Assembly: GCA_030762935.1 (NCBI GenBank)
Contig: CM060883.1
Location: 34,743,501 to 34,807,500 of the forward strand
DNA length: 64,000 bases
DNA from: Hymenopus coronatus
Lineage: Eukaryota; Arthropoda; Insecta; Mantodea; Hymenopodidae
Reading direction: 5' to 3'
Part shown: positions 22,076-33,515 of the stretch, piece after piece
How positions within the stretch are numbered: position 1 is the stretch's first letter
How the letters are laid out: the number at the start of each line of letters is the position of its first letter
Notes under the pieces: model-generated
Databases searched by the model: none
What the model saw: only the letters and a program-made list of their open reading frames with translations
Told to the model about the DNA's origin: nothing
Translations under genes and position numbers: made by a program

Positions 22076-22906
22076 ACAAAAATCTATGTGTTCCATTCAC
22101 ATGATGTTCTCTACATCTCTGCAACAAATTATTGTTAAAAAGCTTATGCTTATATTTACTTCACTCTAATCGAGAAAAAATTAGCAGAAATAGTCAAAAT
22201 CTGGTTGCTATGTGACTGAAGTTCCTTTATTTATATGGACAGGAGTTTAGAAATTTCTGTATGAGAAAAGTATGAGCTTTTCAAGGCTGAAACTAAAAAC
22301 AAGAAATATCTCCAAAAACGATCAACTTCACGAAGAAAAAAAAATGTATATAACGTGAATTGTGTTTTAACGTGCTCTACATTTTCGATGTGGTAAGTTT
22401 TTGTCCATCTCTTACAATTTAACAGTTATGCAAAATTCCGTAAAATTAATCCAGAATAAAGTAGTCTTCAACAGCTATTCCCAGAAAATTCAAGATTTAC
22501 ATTTTACGTATTTATCAGGTAAATATCTTTAATATACGATATTTTAACCAAAGTCATTAGAGCCATTTTTGAGAAAATCAAAATTTTCGAAAAAAGTTCC
22601 ATGTAAAGGGTAGTTGACGTGGGGGGATTTTTTTGAAAGTCTTCGTTTCGCATCCTTGGAAGATACCATACTTAATTACCAAGTTTGGTATTTAACGGTC
22701 TTTTCGTTTTTAAGCTATGCTATCCACAGGCACAGACATACACACACACACACATATCCGCACGCACCTTTTTACAAAAATGATTTTTTTGGATTCAGGG
22801 TGGCCCTAAACATGTATTTCCGGTGAAATCTCGGTATCGAATTTTTGGGTGCATTACAATACCTTCTCTAGACTCTATGTACATAGTACGTGTAGAGAAA
22901 GAATAA
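22076..22906 (-). repeat. HPR repeat, full length
   Basis: The tail ATGTGTTCCATTCACATGAT starts just after the S3 SINE flank. Body, CA-rich variable region (22738-22756) and head palindrome (GACTCTATGTACATAGTACG) are complete. About 60 bp is lost near 22195 in the tail half. Confidence 0.93.
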
Positions 22907-23655
22907 AGAAAGCACCAGAAGGATTCGGGTTTTTCAGCTGAGCAGTTATAATTCATTTCGCAGAAGTTATTACGGGGAATGAAGTGATCAGGTTTGCATC
23001 AAACCCCAAATAAGCTCTTTGAAACTTGTTTTTCTGATTATAATGTTTACAGAATATTAAACATCACCTACAAAATTATACCCAAGTATTTCTCATGATA
23101 CCCTCTTATTAAGGCAGTGTCCAGGATACTCATTAATATGAATGAAATTAAATATGTAGCGCTTGTACCTATTATATATTCTTCTAAATAGCTTTGGGCT
23201 ACTTGCAGTTTTATTTATTTACAAAGTACGTAATAACTTAGGACCAACTCCACCAAAGTGTATTCATTAACATGTTGTCACGTACTAATATATTGAACGA
23301 TGTTCGTTTTCGCATACGCCGTTTTTTATCTCCATCCGCCAAACTAAGAATATGAAAATGGTAGGTAGACACCAATAAAACATTTTCTTGGAGGTGTTCA
23401 CTGATCTGCATAAAAATTGCCCCATTCCTCTAGATCAAAAGCGTTTTTACCTCTGCAAGGTTTCCAGTTTCAGGTAACGAACATTTGACTCTAATCAATC
23501 AATATCATTTCTCTATGTGAGTGGCCTAGGAAAATATCACAGAAATAAAAGCTAACCATGAACTGTTATTATCGATGTTAAATGAAGGGGTGGTCTGGAT
23601 ACCGCCTTTGTGATAGCTTTTTCAGCATTTAGCATTTGCTGCTTAAAACTTTTAA
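22907..23655. other. Low-copy DNA, no gene seen
   Basis: No coding frame or shared repeat was recognised in this stretch between HPR copies. Confidence 0.4.
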
Positions 23656-23659
23656 GTAA

Positions 23660-23820
23660 TTTCACTTTCTCTACCACACCTATACGTGGTAAAAAATTTA
23701 TAGCATTCCATAAAATCTAAATTTAATTAGAAATACATATGTTGAGAGTAAATTATTAAATAAAATCCGATGTAATACATTCACATTACTATCTCTAATT
23801 ATTCTTCAATAAACTATTCT
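23660..23820. repeat. Two small HPR fragments, head (+) then tail (-)
   Basis: 23660-23755 resembles a degraded head and core (CACTTTCTCTACCACACC, 'aaatacatatgttgaga'). 23762-23820 resembles a reversed tail (AATCCGATGTAATACATTCA). Both are short and diverged. Confidence 0.45.
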
Positions 23821-24277
23821 AAAAAATCTGCTGTGTTCTAGTTGCATGACTTTCCTTACTTATTCTGCAAACAATTTACTACAGCCAAAACTGGTACTTC
23901 CTATCTATTAATGCTAATAGAAACAAACACTAGCAGAAATAGTCTTATTACTTTCTACTCATAGGTACAAAGGAAACACGGCTAAAGAGAGACTAAAATA
24001 TTTAAAGAGCTGGTTGCTATACTATGAGATGATGCCACTGAAATTCTCCTCTGAAAAAAGAAACATGAATGACGATTTCCCGTTCGAGGAAAGTATACAT
24101 ATTCGTAAATTTCAGTAATAACAAGCAATTTCCCGGAAATGGTTAACTCTGCAATGCATTTGGCATTGTTTTGGGGTGTGTTTTAAGGAGATATGCATTG
24201 CTTGAGTGGTAAGTTTTTGTCTGTCTCTTACAGTTTACCAGTTATACAAAAGTCATCTAGAGTGAATAGATCTTCAG
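23821..24277 (-). repeat. HPR repeat (-), head-truncated
   Basis: The tail AATCTGCTGTGTTCTAGTTG to 'gtgaatagatcttcaggagc', where it fuses to the head of a (+) copy. Microhomology of a few bases (GCTTTC) is visible at the joint. Confidence 0.8.
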
Positions 24278-25079
24278 GAGCTTTCTCTACACGCACGATG
24301 TGCATAGTGTATAGAGAAGGTAATGCACTCCACCAACAATTTCCATACCGAGAATTCACCGGAAATATATGTTTTAGTATCCCTTATATCCCAAAAAAAG
24401 GATTTTTACAAAAAGGTCCGTGTGGGTGTGTGTGTCCGTGTGTATGTGTGTCTGTGAACACGATAACTCAAAAAACGAAAAGTCGGTAAAATACCAAACT
24501 TGGTATTTAAGTTTAGTATCTTCCAGGGATGCGACACGAAGATTTTGAGAAAAATACCTCCACACCGAACTACCCTTTACATGGAACTTTTGTCAAAAAT
24601 TTTGATTTTTGCAAAAATGGCTCTGATGATTTTGATTAAAATATTATACATTAAAGATATTTACCTGACGAACAAAATGTATATCTTTAATTTTCTGGGA
24701 ATAGCCTCTGAAGACTACTTTATTCTGGACGAATTTTACGAAATTTTGTATAACTGCTAAACCGTTAGACTTAAATAAAAACTTAGTACACAAGAAATGT
24801 AGAGGACGTTAAAACACAATTTATGTCATATACATTATTTTCGTGGAGTTGAGATATTCATTGCTTTTGGTTTCAGCTATGAAAAACTTACTTTGTCTCA
24901 TTAGCCTATGGTACTCCCTTATTTCGCTTCTACTTACAAGGAAACAAGTAATAAGACTATTTCTGCTAATTTGTTCTCGAGTGGCATGAAGTAAATAAAG
25001 GCAAAATCTTTTTAACAATAATTTGTTGCAGAGATGTAGAGAAAGTTATGTGAATGATACACATCAGATTTTTAGAATG
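24278..25079 (+). repeat. HPR repeat, nearly full length
   Basis: The head palindrome (CTACACGCACGATGTGCATA, then GTGTATAGAGAA) is followed by core, GTGTGTGTGTCCGTGTGTAT region, body and a tail ending ACACATCAGATTTTTA. A deletion of about 70 bp removes part of the tail half near 24900. Confidence 0.92.
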
Positions 25080-25169
25080 TTCAAGACATATAGTCTTTCA
25101 AATGTCACTTCAAACTTTAACCCTTATAAATATAATATTTGAAATAGGTAGAACTCACATATTGGGCAA

Positions 25170-25400
25170 ACAATACGTTTTATAAAATACTAGAGAACGT
25201 CCTCCGTTCCTTTGTCCAACGTACACCATTCTTTATGCGACTCCATGCAACTTCTTGCGAGACTGGCTTCTTCAGTTGCTGTCGGTTTGTTGGATATGTC
25301 CGGAAAGCTGGTTCTTTAAGGTAACTTCACAATCAAAAGTCAGTCGGATTGAGATCTGAAGATCATGGCGGCCATTTTTGAGGTTAATGACTGCTGAGGG
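25170..25400 (-). pseudogene. DDE transposase fragment of the Tc1/mariner superfamily
   Basis: The minus-strand frame reads PKWPP, stop, SSDLNPTDF, stop, L, stop, SYLKEPAFRTYPTNRQQLKK, then PVSQEVAWSRIKNG. This resembles the WPPRSPDLNPxDFFLWGYLK block around the last catalytic Asp of insect transposases in this superfamily, followed by the usual C-terminal stretch. Three stops lie in the short frame, and no N-terminus or termini were found. The family assignment is by motif only. Confidence 0.6.
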
Positions 25401-25911
25401 CAAAAACCTCCAAAGATTTATATAATTAAATGTTTTGAAGGATGTGGATGTGAAGCACCTCAGCACCAGTGACATCGTTTTTACCTTTAACCTTCCAGAT
25501 TTCTTCTTATCAGCAATAGAAACAGTTTCCTCAAACTTTCTGATTTAATCCCCGCGTACTGTTAAATCTTTAAGAGATTTAAATTTGTTCAGACAGTGCA
25601 TCCATAATAGCATTGAATCAGCTTTATTCTATGATGGAGCTATGATTTGTAGCTTATAAATTCTTATAGCAGTCAGAATAAAGTTATTGGTTGTATGTAA
25701 AGTTCTACCACTAAAATTTTAACAATGGAGAAAGGCCGTTTCTAGCTCAGGAACGAAGGAAATTGTAAGGATGCAAGACAAGCATTAGATGGTGAAATGA
25801 CGTTGCCCTCCGTATTATGTCAACTGAGAGGAATAAGAAACACAGACAACAAATCGAAAATGAACTGGAGTAAGAAACACCAGGACAAGTTTAGTATTAT
25901 AAACAAAATAA
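25401..25911. other. Low-copy DNA, no gene seen
   Basis: AT-rich with no recognisable domain. The short open frame at 25797-26003 runs into the HPR tail at 25912 and is not supported as a gene. Confidence 0.4.
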
Positions 25912-26537
25912 AAAACCTGATGTGTTCCATTCCCATGACTTTCTCTACATCTCTGCAACAAATTATTGTTAAAAACCTTATGCTTCTATTTACTTTACAC
26001 TAATCGAGAAAAAATTAGCAGAAATAGTAGAAGTGTAACAAGGGAGTACTATTGGTTAAAGTGACAGTCAAAAGTTGGTTGCTATGTTACTGAAGTTCCT
26101 TTGTTTGTATGGACACCAGTTGACAAATTCCTGTATCAAAGCTGAAAATAAATGCAAGGAATGTTTTTAAAAAATTCAACTCCACGAAAAAAATGTATAT
26201 AACATAAATTGTTTGTTTTGATGTGCTGTACATTTTCTGTGTGGTAAGCTTTTGTCCACCTCTTACGGTTTAGCAGTTATGCAAAAATCCGTAAAATTCA
26301 TCCAGAATAAAAATAGTCTTCAGAGGCTATTCCCATGATATACATTTTATTTGGCATGTAAATATCTTATATATATATGATATTTTAATCAAAATCATTT
26401 TTTAGAAAATCAAAAATTTCGAAATTCTTTTCAAGTAAAGGGTAGCTTGAAAATCTTCATGCAGCATCCTTGGAAGATACTAAACCTATATACCAAGTGA
26501 AGTCTTTTCGTTTTTTAGATATGCTGCCCACAGAATG
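25912..26537 (-). repeat. HPR repeat (-), head-truncated
   Basis: It runs from the tail (AACCTGATGTGTTCCATTCC) to 'tttagatatgctgcccacag', just before the usual CA microsatellite, where a 170-bp duplicated spacer begins. Confidence 0.88.
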
Positions 26538-26709
26538 AGGTACACAGAAATGAACGATGTAAAATGAAAAGAGTTATAAAAAAGTGATTTCGCATTACTT
26601 GAAATGGCTTCCAAACTTCTTTATGCCTATTTTCTTGTAAATCACTGATAATAAAATGTATTTAAGACAATCTTTCTACCGAAGTAATTATGGAAAGTTG
26701 GAAGCAGAA
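26538..26709 (+). repeat. Duplicated spacer, copy 1
   Basis: About 170 bp matching, as reverse complement, 29432-29603. Shared blocks include 'gaacgatgtaaaatgaaaag', 'gtgatttcgcattacttgaa' and 'aatctttctaccgaagtaat'. In both places the spacer joins an HPR tail at the same point (GAAGCAGAATAAAAA). Confidence 0.88.
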
Positions 26710-27174
26710 TAAAAAATCTGATGGGTACCATTCACATAACTTTCTCTATATCACTGCAACAAATTATTCTTAAAAAGCTTATACTTCTATTTATTTCATG
26801 CTAATCAGAAAAAAAAAATTGCAGAAATAGTCTAATTACTTGCTTCCATGTAAGTAGAAGCGAAATAAGGGAACACTATTGGTTAAAGTGATAGTCAAAA
26901 GTTGGTTGCTATGTCACTGAAGTTCCTTGTTGGTATGGACCCGAATTAACAAATTCCTGTATGAGAAAAGAATAAGTTCTTCAAAGTTGAAACCAATAAG
27001 AAGGAATACTTCAAAAAGTATTAACTCAACGAAAAACTGTATATAAAACAAATTGTGTGTATTAACGTGCTGAACATTTTTTGTGAGCTAAGTTTTGTCT
27101 ATCTCTTACGATTTGCCAGTTATACAAAAGTTAATAAAAATCACTCAGAATAAAGATGTCTTTAGAGGCTATGG
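26710..27174 (-). repeat. HPR repeat (-), head-truncated
   Basis: It runs from the tail (AATCTGATGGGTACCATTCA) to 'gatgtctttagaggctatgg'. The core and head are missing. It may be the mirror partner of the tail half of the 27326-29431 copy. Confidence 0.85.
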
Positions 27175-27417
27175 AAGTTGACATTTTGATATGTTAGTTT
27201 AAGACATTTGGAGAACGCCTTGGGTTTTACCGGGAAAGTTCGATTCATATGGAGATCGTCGAGATATACTAACATGGAACTAAGACAAAGATGGATGCTT
27301 TGCCTCTCAATTATGGCAGATAATTTTTACTTTCTCTGTACGTAGCATGTATGTAGTGTAAAGGGAGCGTATTGTACTACACCCAAAATTCGATACCCAG
27401 ATTTCACCTGAAATATA

Positions 27418-28684
27418 CGAGGGGTATACTGAAAGTCACGAGCAACCCATTGTAAAAATTTAAATTTCAACAATGTAACGAAGCGAACTGCAAGATCGTA
27501 ATCTACAGGCTTTAAGCCACATGTTGACATATTGTGACGTCATTAGCTTCTATCACGTGACCACAGACGGTGTTTGAAAAATGGCTGACATTGATGTTTC
27601 GTTTCGACAGCGTGCTGTCATTGAATTCCTTGTGAAAGAAGGAAAATCTGCTCCTGAAATTCATCTCAGACTTCAACGTGCGTATGGAGGTATCTGCATG
27701 GGTGTCAGCAGTGTTAGAAGATGGGTGAAATATTTCAAAGATGGTAACACGTATTTGCAGACACGAATCTGCAAAATGCGCCTCGTAGCGGGCGTCCTCG
27801 AACTGCCTCTACAGAACGCAACAAGGGTTGATGAGCTCATTACAGGAGATAAACTGCGCAACTTGGAAAAAGACATAGTGCAGTGCAAGAAATGATCCAC
27901 AGCTTGGGTTATCGAAAGGTCTGTGCCCGTTGGGTCCCCCGTTTATTGACTGAAGACCACAAACTTCAGAGAAGAACCATTGCGCAAAACCTTCTTCAGA
28001 GATGTCATAATGAAGGTGATGAGTTTTTGAAATGTATTGTGACTGGAGGTGAGAGCTGGTTCCATCACTATGAGCCAGAAACGAAACGTCAGAGTATGGA
28101 ATGGCACCACTTGAACTCACCATCGAAAAAGAAAGCGAAGACAGTGCAGTCTGTAGGAAAAGTTATGGGAAGTGTCTCTTGGGATGCACATTCTGGTTGA
28201 CTTTCTTGAACTTGGACAAATCATAAATTCTGCCCGCTACATCAAGACACTTCTGAAGCTCCGTTGGGCTTTGCGTGATAAACGCCCTGGAAAGAGGATC
28301 ATCCTTCAACAGGATAATGCGCGTCCGCATACTGCCCGTACCACTATGGAGAAGATCAGGGCATTAGGGTGGGAAACTCTTCCACATCCTCCCTACAGTC
28401 CCGACTTGGCACCCTCCGACTACCATCTTTTCGGTTCTGTGAAGGAGCAGATGCGTGGCCAACGCTACGAGACGCTGGAGGATATTCGGAAAGCAGTGCG
28501 TCAGGGTCTGTGGGCAGCTGGAACGGAGTTCTATCACAAGGGCATTTTAAAATGTTTGCAAAACAATGGAGACTATGTCGAAAAGTGAAAGAAAGTCTGT
28601 AGATTATGATGTATGTGGTTTGGCTTAAAAATAAATATTAAGATTGTAAAACAGTGTTGCTCATGACTTTCAGTATGCCCCTCG
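27418..28684 (+). mobile_element. Mariner transposon, complete termini, TA target site
   Basis: 1,267 bp, a typical mariner length. The left end CGAGGGGTATACTGAAAGTC mirrors the right end, whose reverse complement is CGAGGGGCATACTGAAAGTC. The inverted repeats extend about 28-30 bp with few mismatches. It is flanked by TA at 27416-27417 and 28685-28686. It is nested in the HPR copy 27326-29431. The transposase within is defective. Confidence 0.95.
27581..28588 (+). pseudogene. Mariner transposase, frameshifted, first catalytic Asp lost
   Basis: It starts MADIDVSFRQRAVIEFLVKE at 27581 with the N-terminal helix-turn-helix (IHLRLQRAYGGICMGVSSVR, RWVKYFKDGN). Two compensating frameshifts surround the hinge SGRPRTASTERN at about 27765-27825. 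A deletion of roughly 15 codons removes the second helix-turn-helix before AVQEMIHSLGYRKVCARWVP. TGGESWFHHYEPETKRQSME carries Gly where active mariners have the first catalytic Asp (TGDESW). Another shift near 28185 leads to the last frame, with LQQDNARPHTART (second Asp) and 34 residues on PPYSPDLAPSDYHLF (third Asp), ending NNGDYVEK at 28588. The D34D spacing identifies mariner proper. This copy is inactive. Confidence 0.95.
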
Positions 28685-29431
28685 TATGTTTTGAGAACCC
28701 TTGAATCAAAAGAGCATTTTTATAAAAATGTCCGTGTGTGTATCTGTTTTCTGTGTGTGTGTATGCACGTGGGCAACATAGCTCAAAAGCTTGGTATTTA
28801 ATTTCGATATCTTCCAAGGACGCGACACGAAGATTTTCAAGAAAAGCCCTCTACATCAAACTACCCTTTACATGGAACACTTTTTGAAAATTTTGATTTT
28901 TTCAAAAACGACTCTAACGATTATGATTGAAATCTCTTATATTTAATATACTTGTGTGAGAAATAAAATGTATATCTTGAATTCTCTGGGAATAGTCTCT
29001 GTAGACATGTTTATTCTGGATGAACTTTGCGGATTTTTGAATAGCTGGTAAACCGTAGGAGATAGACAAAAACGTACCGCAAACATATATAGAGCTCCCT
29101 AAAACACACATTTTATGTTACATGCATTTTTTTTCGTGGAGTTGACCATTTTTGAGATATTCATTGTTATTAGTTTCAGCTTTAAAATACTTCCTGCCCA
29201 CACAAACAAAGATACTTCAATCACATAGCAAGCAGCTTCTAAAAGATTTGACTATCGATTTAGCCTATGATATTCCCTTATTTCCCTCCTGCTTACAAGG
29301 AAGAAGGTAATAACACCCTTTCTCAATTTTTTCTAGATTGGCATTAAGTAAGTAGAAGAATAAAAGTTTAACAATAATTGATTGCAGAGATGTAGAGGAA
29401 GTCATGTGAATGGAACACATCAGTTTTTATT

Positions 29432-29603
29432 CTGCTTCCAATTTTTCCATAATTACTTCGGTAGAAAGATTATCTTAAATAAATTTTATTATCAGGGCTT
29501 TACAAGAAGTTTGGAAACCATTTCAAGTAATGCGAAATCACTTTTTTAAAATGCTTTTCATTTTACATCGTTCACTTCTGTATACCTCAGTTCGCTACAC
29601 ATA
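29432..29603 (-). repeat. Duplicated spacer, copy 2 (inverted relative to 26538)
   Basis: The reverse complement of the spacer at 26538-26709 with scattered substitutions and a few small indels. It is bounded by the HPR tail at 29431 and an intact HPR head at 29604. This sequence is not HPR and was not seen elsewhere in the window. Confidence 0.88.
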
Positions 29604-29909
29604 ATTTTTACTTTCTCTACACGTACTATGTACATAGTGTATAGAGAATTTATTGTAATGTACCCAAAAATTCGATACCGAGATTTCACCAGAAATATAT
29701 GTTTTGAGGCCCCGTGTATCCAAAAAAAAATTTTTTTTAGAGAAATGTCCGTGTGTGTGTGTCTGTCTGTCACTCTGTCTGTGGGCAGCATAGCTCAAAA
29801 CCAAAAAGACTATTAAAACCAAACTTTGGTATCTTCCACTGATAAATCTAGATATGGTTTCTCTACCTATTACGCACATGCATACAACTTGGTAGAGAAA
29901 GTAAAAATG
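29604..29909 (+). repeat. HPR head fragment plus stray hairpin
   Basis: A complete head and core (29604-29838) stop at 'ggtatcttccactgata'. A further piece at 29856-29909 ('ggtttctctacctattacgc... cttggtagagaaagtaaaaa') keeps only inverted TTTCTCTACC/GGTAGAGAAA arms, like an isolated head hairpin. Confidence 0.75.
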
Positions 29910-30587
29910 GGTAAAAGAAGGCGTGTCAGTGTGACACATAAAATCATTATATATGACAGCTTTAGCTCTTATACAATTTACTTAAACCACGTCATACTGT
30001 CCATTATACCTATAAAAGTTGCAAAATGATACATGCTATATTTTTTCATTTTCATATCACTTTCACAATAGGATTTTAAAATGTCATGTCACCCTAAACT
30101 TTGGTCATTTTAAAAGCAGAGGTGACGAAATGATGAAATGGAAATGAAAAGTTTCTCTGCGGGAAGTTTATTTTCCATTGCTCGCTCACATCACAGTAGG
30201 ATAGGTGCTCTAATGAAAGTAGCTGTCATGGTTGCATAACTCCCAGGCGAAGGAATAAAACACGTATCCAATGTGACAGCGGCCGTGTCCAATATCCTGA
30301 TGCAAAGTAAAGTTTCTGGGTCACATGGAAATATGAAGCAAACATGGGAAGCCACCGGGGAATAATCCAAACACGTCCTCGGTGTTATCTATTGCCTAAC
30401 GGTTCTCTATGTTAGCCCTAACTCTGTTTAACATCTCAGAGTCTGAAGAACGACTTGAGGATTCTGTTTAATCTTAGATACTTGTTTTCATAGCTTCTGT
30501 TGATAGAAGCTTGTATTAAATTATCGCAAATCCTCTCCAAAGGGAAAAGCGATGGTGAAATTCAGGACGATTACCTCAATGAAGTAC
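29910..30587. other. Low-copy DNA, no gene seen
   Basis: No coding frame with recognisable domains and no shared repeat. A GGCCGTG-containing patch at about 30280 has no promoter features. Confidence 0.4.
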
Positions 30588-31463
30588 TTTTACTTTCTCT
30601 GTACGCACTATGTTCATAGTGTATAGAGACGGTATTGCACTCTACCAAAAAATTCGATACCGAGATCTCACCGGAAATATATGGTTTAGGGTCCCTTGTA
30701 TCCAAAAAAAGTATTTTCAGAAAAAGGTCCGTGTGTGTGTGTCCGTGTGTCAGTGTGTCGTGTGTCCGTGTGTCTTTGAACACGATAACTCAAAAACGAA
30801 AAGTCGGTAAAATACCAAACTTGGTATTTAAGTTTAGAATCTTCTGGGGATGCGACACGAAGATTTTGAAAAAAAATCCCCCCACTCCAAACTACCCTTT
30901 ACATGGAATTTTTTTCGAAAATTCTGATTTTCTAAAAAGTGGCTCTAACGATTTTGATTAAAGTATCGCGTATTAAAGATATTTTTACCAGTCAAATAAA
31001 ATGTATATTTTGAATTTTCTGGGAATAGCCTCTGAAGACTACTTTATTCCGAGTGAATTTTACGGAATTTCGCATAAGTGCTAAACCTAAGAGAGAGACA
31101 AAAACTTACCACACAAAAAATGTAGAGCACTTTAAAACACACAATTTACATTGTATACATTTTTTCGTGGAGTTTATTGTTTTTGAGATATTCCTTGTTT
31201 TTGGTTTAAGCTATAAAAACTTTGTGAACTAGTGTCCATACAAACAAAGGAACTTCAGTCACATAGCAACCAGCTTGTGACTGTCACTTTAACCTAAGGT
31301 GCTCCCTTATTTCGCTTCTACTCACATGGAAGCAAGAAATAAGATTATTTCTGCTAATTTTTTCTCGATAAGCAGGAAGTAAATAGAAGCATAAGCGTTT
31401 TAAAAATAATTTATTGCAGAGATATAGAGAAAGTCATGTGAATAGAACAAATCCGATTTTTTT
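30588..31463 (+). repeat. HPR repeat, full length
   Basis: Head TTTTACTTTCTCTGTACGCA with palindrome (CACTATGTTCATAGTGTATA), GTGTGTCCGTGTGTCAGTGT variable region, body and tail (AGAGAAAGTCATGTGAATAG) are all present. The tail half has a short deletion near 31215. Confidence 0.95.
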
Positions 31464-31787
31464 TATAATACTTAATATGTAAGTTAATCATTGTGAACAC
31501 ATATTTGGTAATGTAAGCTAAAATTACAATTCATTTATTAATTTCAATGTAAATAAGCACTGTAAGTACTTACAGTAAGAGTTTGAGAGGTCATCAATAC
31601 TTACAGCACAATTAGGAAATGACGTAACACTCAAGACATGTGCTACTTCAAGTAAAGAATCTATTTCAAAATTCGTTAACAAAGAGTAACATTTTTCAAG
31701 TCTTTCAAAAAGTAATTGGCTAACCACGAACTAAGTTATTTATCAGATCTCGAGTATAACTTACATTTCTTAGTACGCACTATACTA
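31464..31787. other. Low-copy spacer, no gene seen
   Basis: AT-rich. The minus-strand open frame at 31524-31727 has no recognisable domain and lacks supporting signals. Confidence 0.35.
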
Positions 31788-32083
31788 TTTTTTATTGTTT
31801 CATTTATATAGCTCCCTTTAACATCTAATGTCATATCGAGTGCTTTGCATTAGAAACAACTCGTCTGCACGTTCTTTATGTTGGGTTTAAATCGTTTTAT
31901 TTTCCTTAAACTCACACACATACACACATTCACATACATACTTCTAGCTTCTGTGAGGGATAGGGAATAATTCTGGTTAAAGAAAAATGTTCCGCCCCAG
32001 CCGGGAATCGAACCCGGGACATGATAGCAAAGAGCAGATCAAAGACATGGTAAGCATTATGGTAGTCTAATAGGCCACAGCGC
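31788..32083 (-). mobile_element. SINE family S1, tRNA-derived
   Basis: Same body as the copy at 21050 (TTTAACATCTAATGTCATAT, GAGGGATAGGGAATAATTCT) and box B (GCCGGGAATCGAACCCGGGA on the plus strand). The tRNA anticodon half differs strongly from other S1 copies, so it may be a sub-family or a head swap. Confidence 0.85.
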
Positions 32084-32235
32084 AGAAAACTTTTTGTTTA
32101 CACTAATTATTATAGAAATTGTTATTTGTTTGTTGCATACTATCTCCTCTCAAAATATTCAAACATTTTTCCTGGACACCCTGTACAATATTAATTAAAA
32201 CCTCTAAATGTATATTTTAGTTAAATCATAAATTT
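32084..32235. other. Spacer with a possible transposon terminus
   Basis: It contains GGACACCCTGTA at 32175-32186, which looks like the right end of a TA-targeting MITE, but no matching left end was found nearby. Confidence 0.25.
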
Positions 32236-33318
32236 ATTTTTACTTTCTCGACAGATATACACAATGTATATACAATGTATCCAGCAGGCAGAGAAGGTAT
32301 TGTATTCCACCCAATAAATTCATAACGAGATTTTACCGGAATACTTGTTTGAGGCCAACTCAATCCAAAAATATTCATATTAAAATGCCCATGTGTGGGT
32401 CTGTGTGTGTTTGTGTATGCCTGTGGATAGCATAATTCAAAAGCGAAACGTCGTTTAAATAGCAAACCTACGATTGCCTGATATTTAAGTTTGGTGTCTT
32501 TCAATGATGGGGCGGCGCCATGTTCGGGTGTTTAGTCCTCCCGGCTCCCACCTAGGCGGTCTGAGTTCAATCCCAAGCAACTGCACTAGGGTTTGTGGTG
32601 GACAAAGCGGCGTCTAGACGGGTTTGTTCCCGATCCTCCGGTTTCCCCACGAATTCCACTAACTATTCATCCTTCCCATCATCGATTTTATTTGCATTTC
32701 ATATCATTCACTTCTTCATGCTCATGCCTGGCTACGGCTGACCCTCGTTCCATTTCTCCATTCTGCGGTTTCCAACCGTTGCCTTCCCGACAGGCTCTTG
32801 ACCCCCTAGGTATCCACTTGTAATTTCTGCGGGGGGAGGAAGTCAGTCCTCAATACCGACTGCGAAATCTTCCAAGGAGCGTCACGAAAGTTTTCAGGAA
32901 AATTCCCCCACCACAAACTATCCTTTACATGGGAACATTTTTGAAAATTTAGAGTTTTTCGAAAGGGGTTTTATCAATTTGATTGAAATATCGTCTATTA
33001 AAGATATTTACATGACAAACAAAATATATATTGAATTTTCTCGCAATAGCTTCTGAAGAATTCTGCTAATTCTGGATGAATTATGCTCAATTTTGCATAA
33101 CTGGTAAACTATAAGGGATAGACAAAAATTTTAAAACATTTGACTGTAAGTTTAGCCTTAGTTTATACCTTTATTTCTCTTCTACCTACAAGGAAGCAAG
33201 TAATACGACCATTTCTGCTAATTTCATCTCGATTAACATGAAGTAAACAGAAGATTGAGATATTTTAACAATAATTTTTGCAGAGATCTAGAGAAAGTCA
33301 TGTAAGTGGAACACATTA
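32236..33318 (+). repeat. HPR repeat (+), split by SINE S3; first of a tandem trio
   Basis: The head contains an extended imperfect palindrome (CAGATATACACAATGTATAT, ACAATGTATCC). The core and GTGTGTTTGTG region reach 'aagtttggtgtctttcaatg'. After the SINE the body resumes at 'tcttccaaggagcgtcacga'. The tail AGAGAAAGTCATGTAAGTGG runs straight into the next head at 33324. Confidence 0.9.
32509..32867 (+). mobile_element. SINE family S3 with target duplication
   Basis: Flanked by TCTTTCAATGAT (32497-32508) and TCTTCCAAGGAG (32868-32879), 9 of 12 identical, both matching the HPR core at the insertion point. The head has box B GAGTTCAATCCC. The body has GTGGTGGACAAAGCGGCGTC and CCTCCGGTTTCCCC. 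The 3' part (CATGCCTGGCTACGGCTGAC to the GGGGGGAGGAAGTCAGTCC end) is longer than in the copies at 21779 and 46715. Confidence 0.85.
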
Positions 33319-33323
33319 TAATA

Positions 33324-33469
33324 TTTTTACTTTCTCTATTCGTACTATGTGCATAGTGTATAGAGAACGTATTGTAATGCACCCAAAAATTCGATAGTGA
33401 AATTTCACCAGAAATATATGTTTTGAGACCTCCTGAATCCAAAAAAAATCGTTTTTAGAAAATGTGTCC

Positions 33470-33515
<46 letters not shown>

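Larger units (their letters stand above)
27326..29431 (+). repeat. HPR repeat, full length, split by a mariner
   Basis: Head TTTTTACTTTCTCTGTACGT and its palindrome (GCATGTATGTAGTGTAAAGG) lead to core 'cacctgaaata'. The mariner interrupts exactly there, and the core continues as TGTTTTGAGAACCCTTGAAT. Variable region, body and tail (AGAGGAAGTCATGTGAATGG) follow. Removing the mariner and one TA restores a normal HPR core. Confidence 0.95.

Noticed and set aside
32175..32186. GGACACCCTGTA as the right end of a MITE
   Set aside because: No matching left terminus or TA-flanked partner in the preceding kilobase; kept only as a note in the spacer entry.
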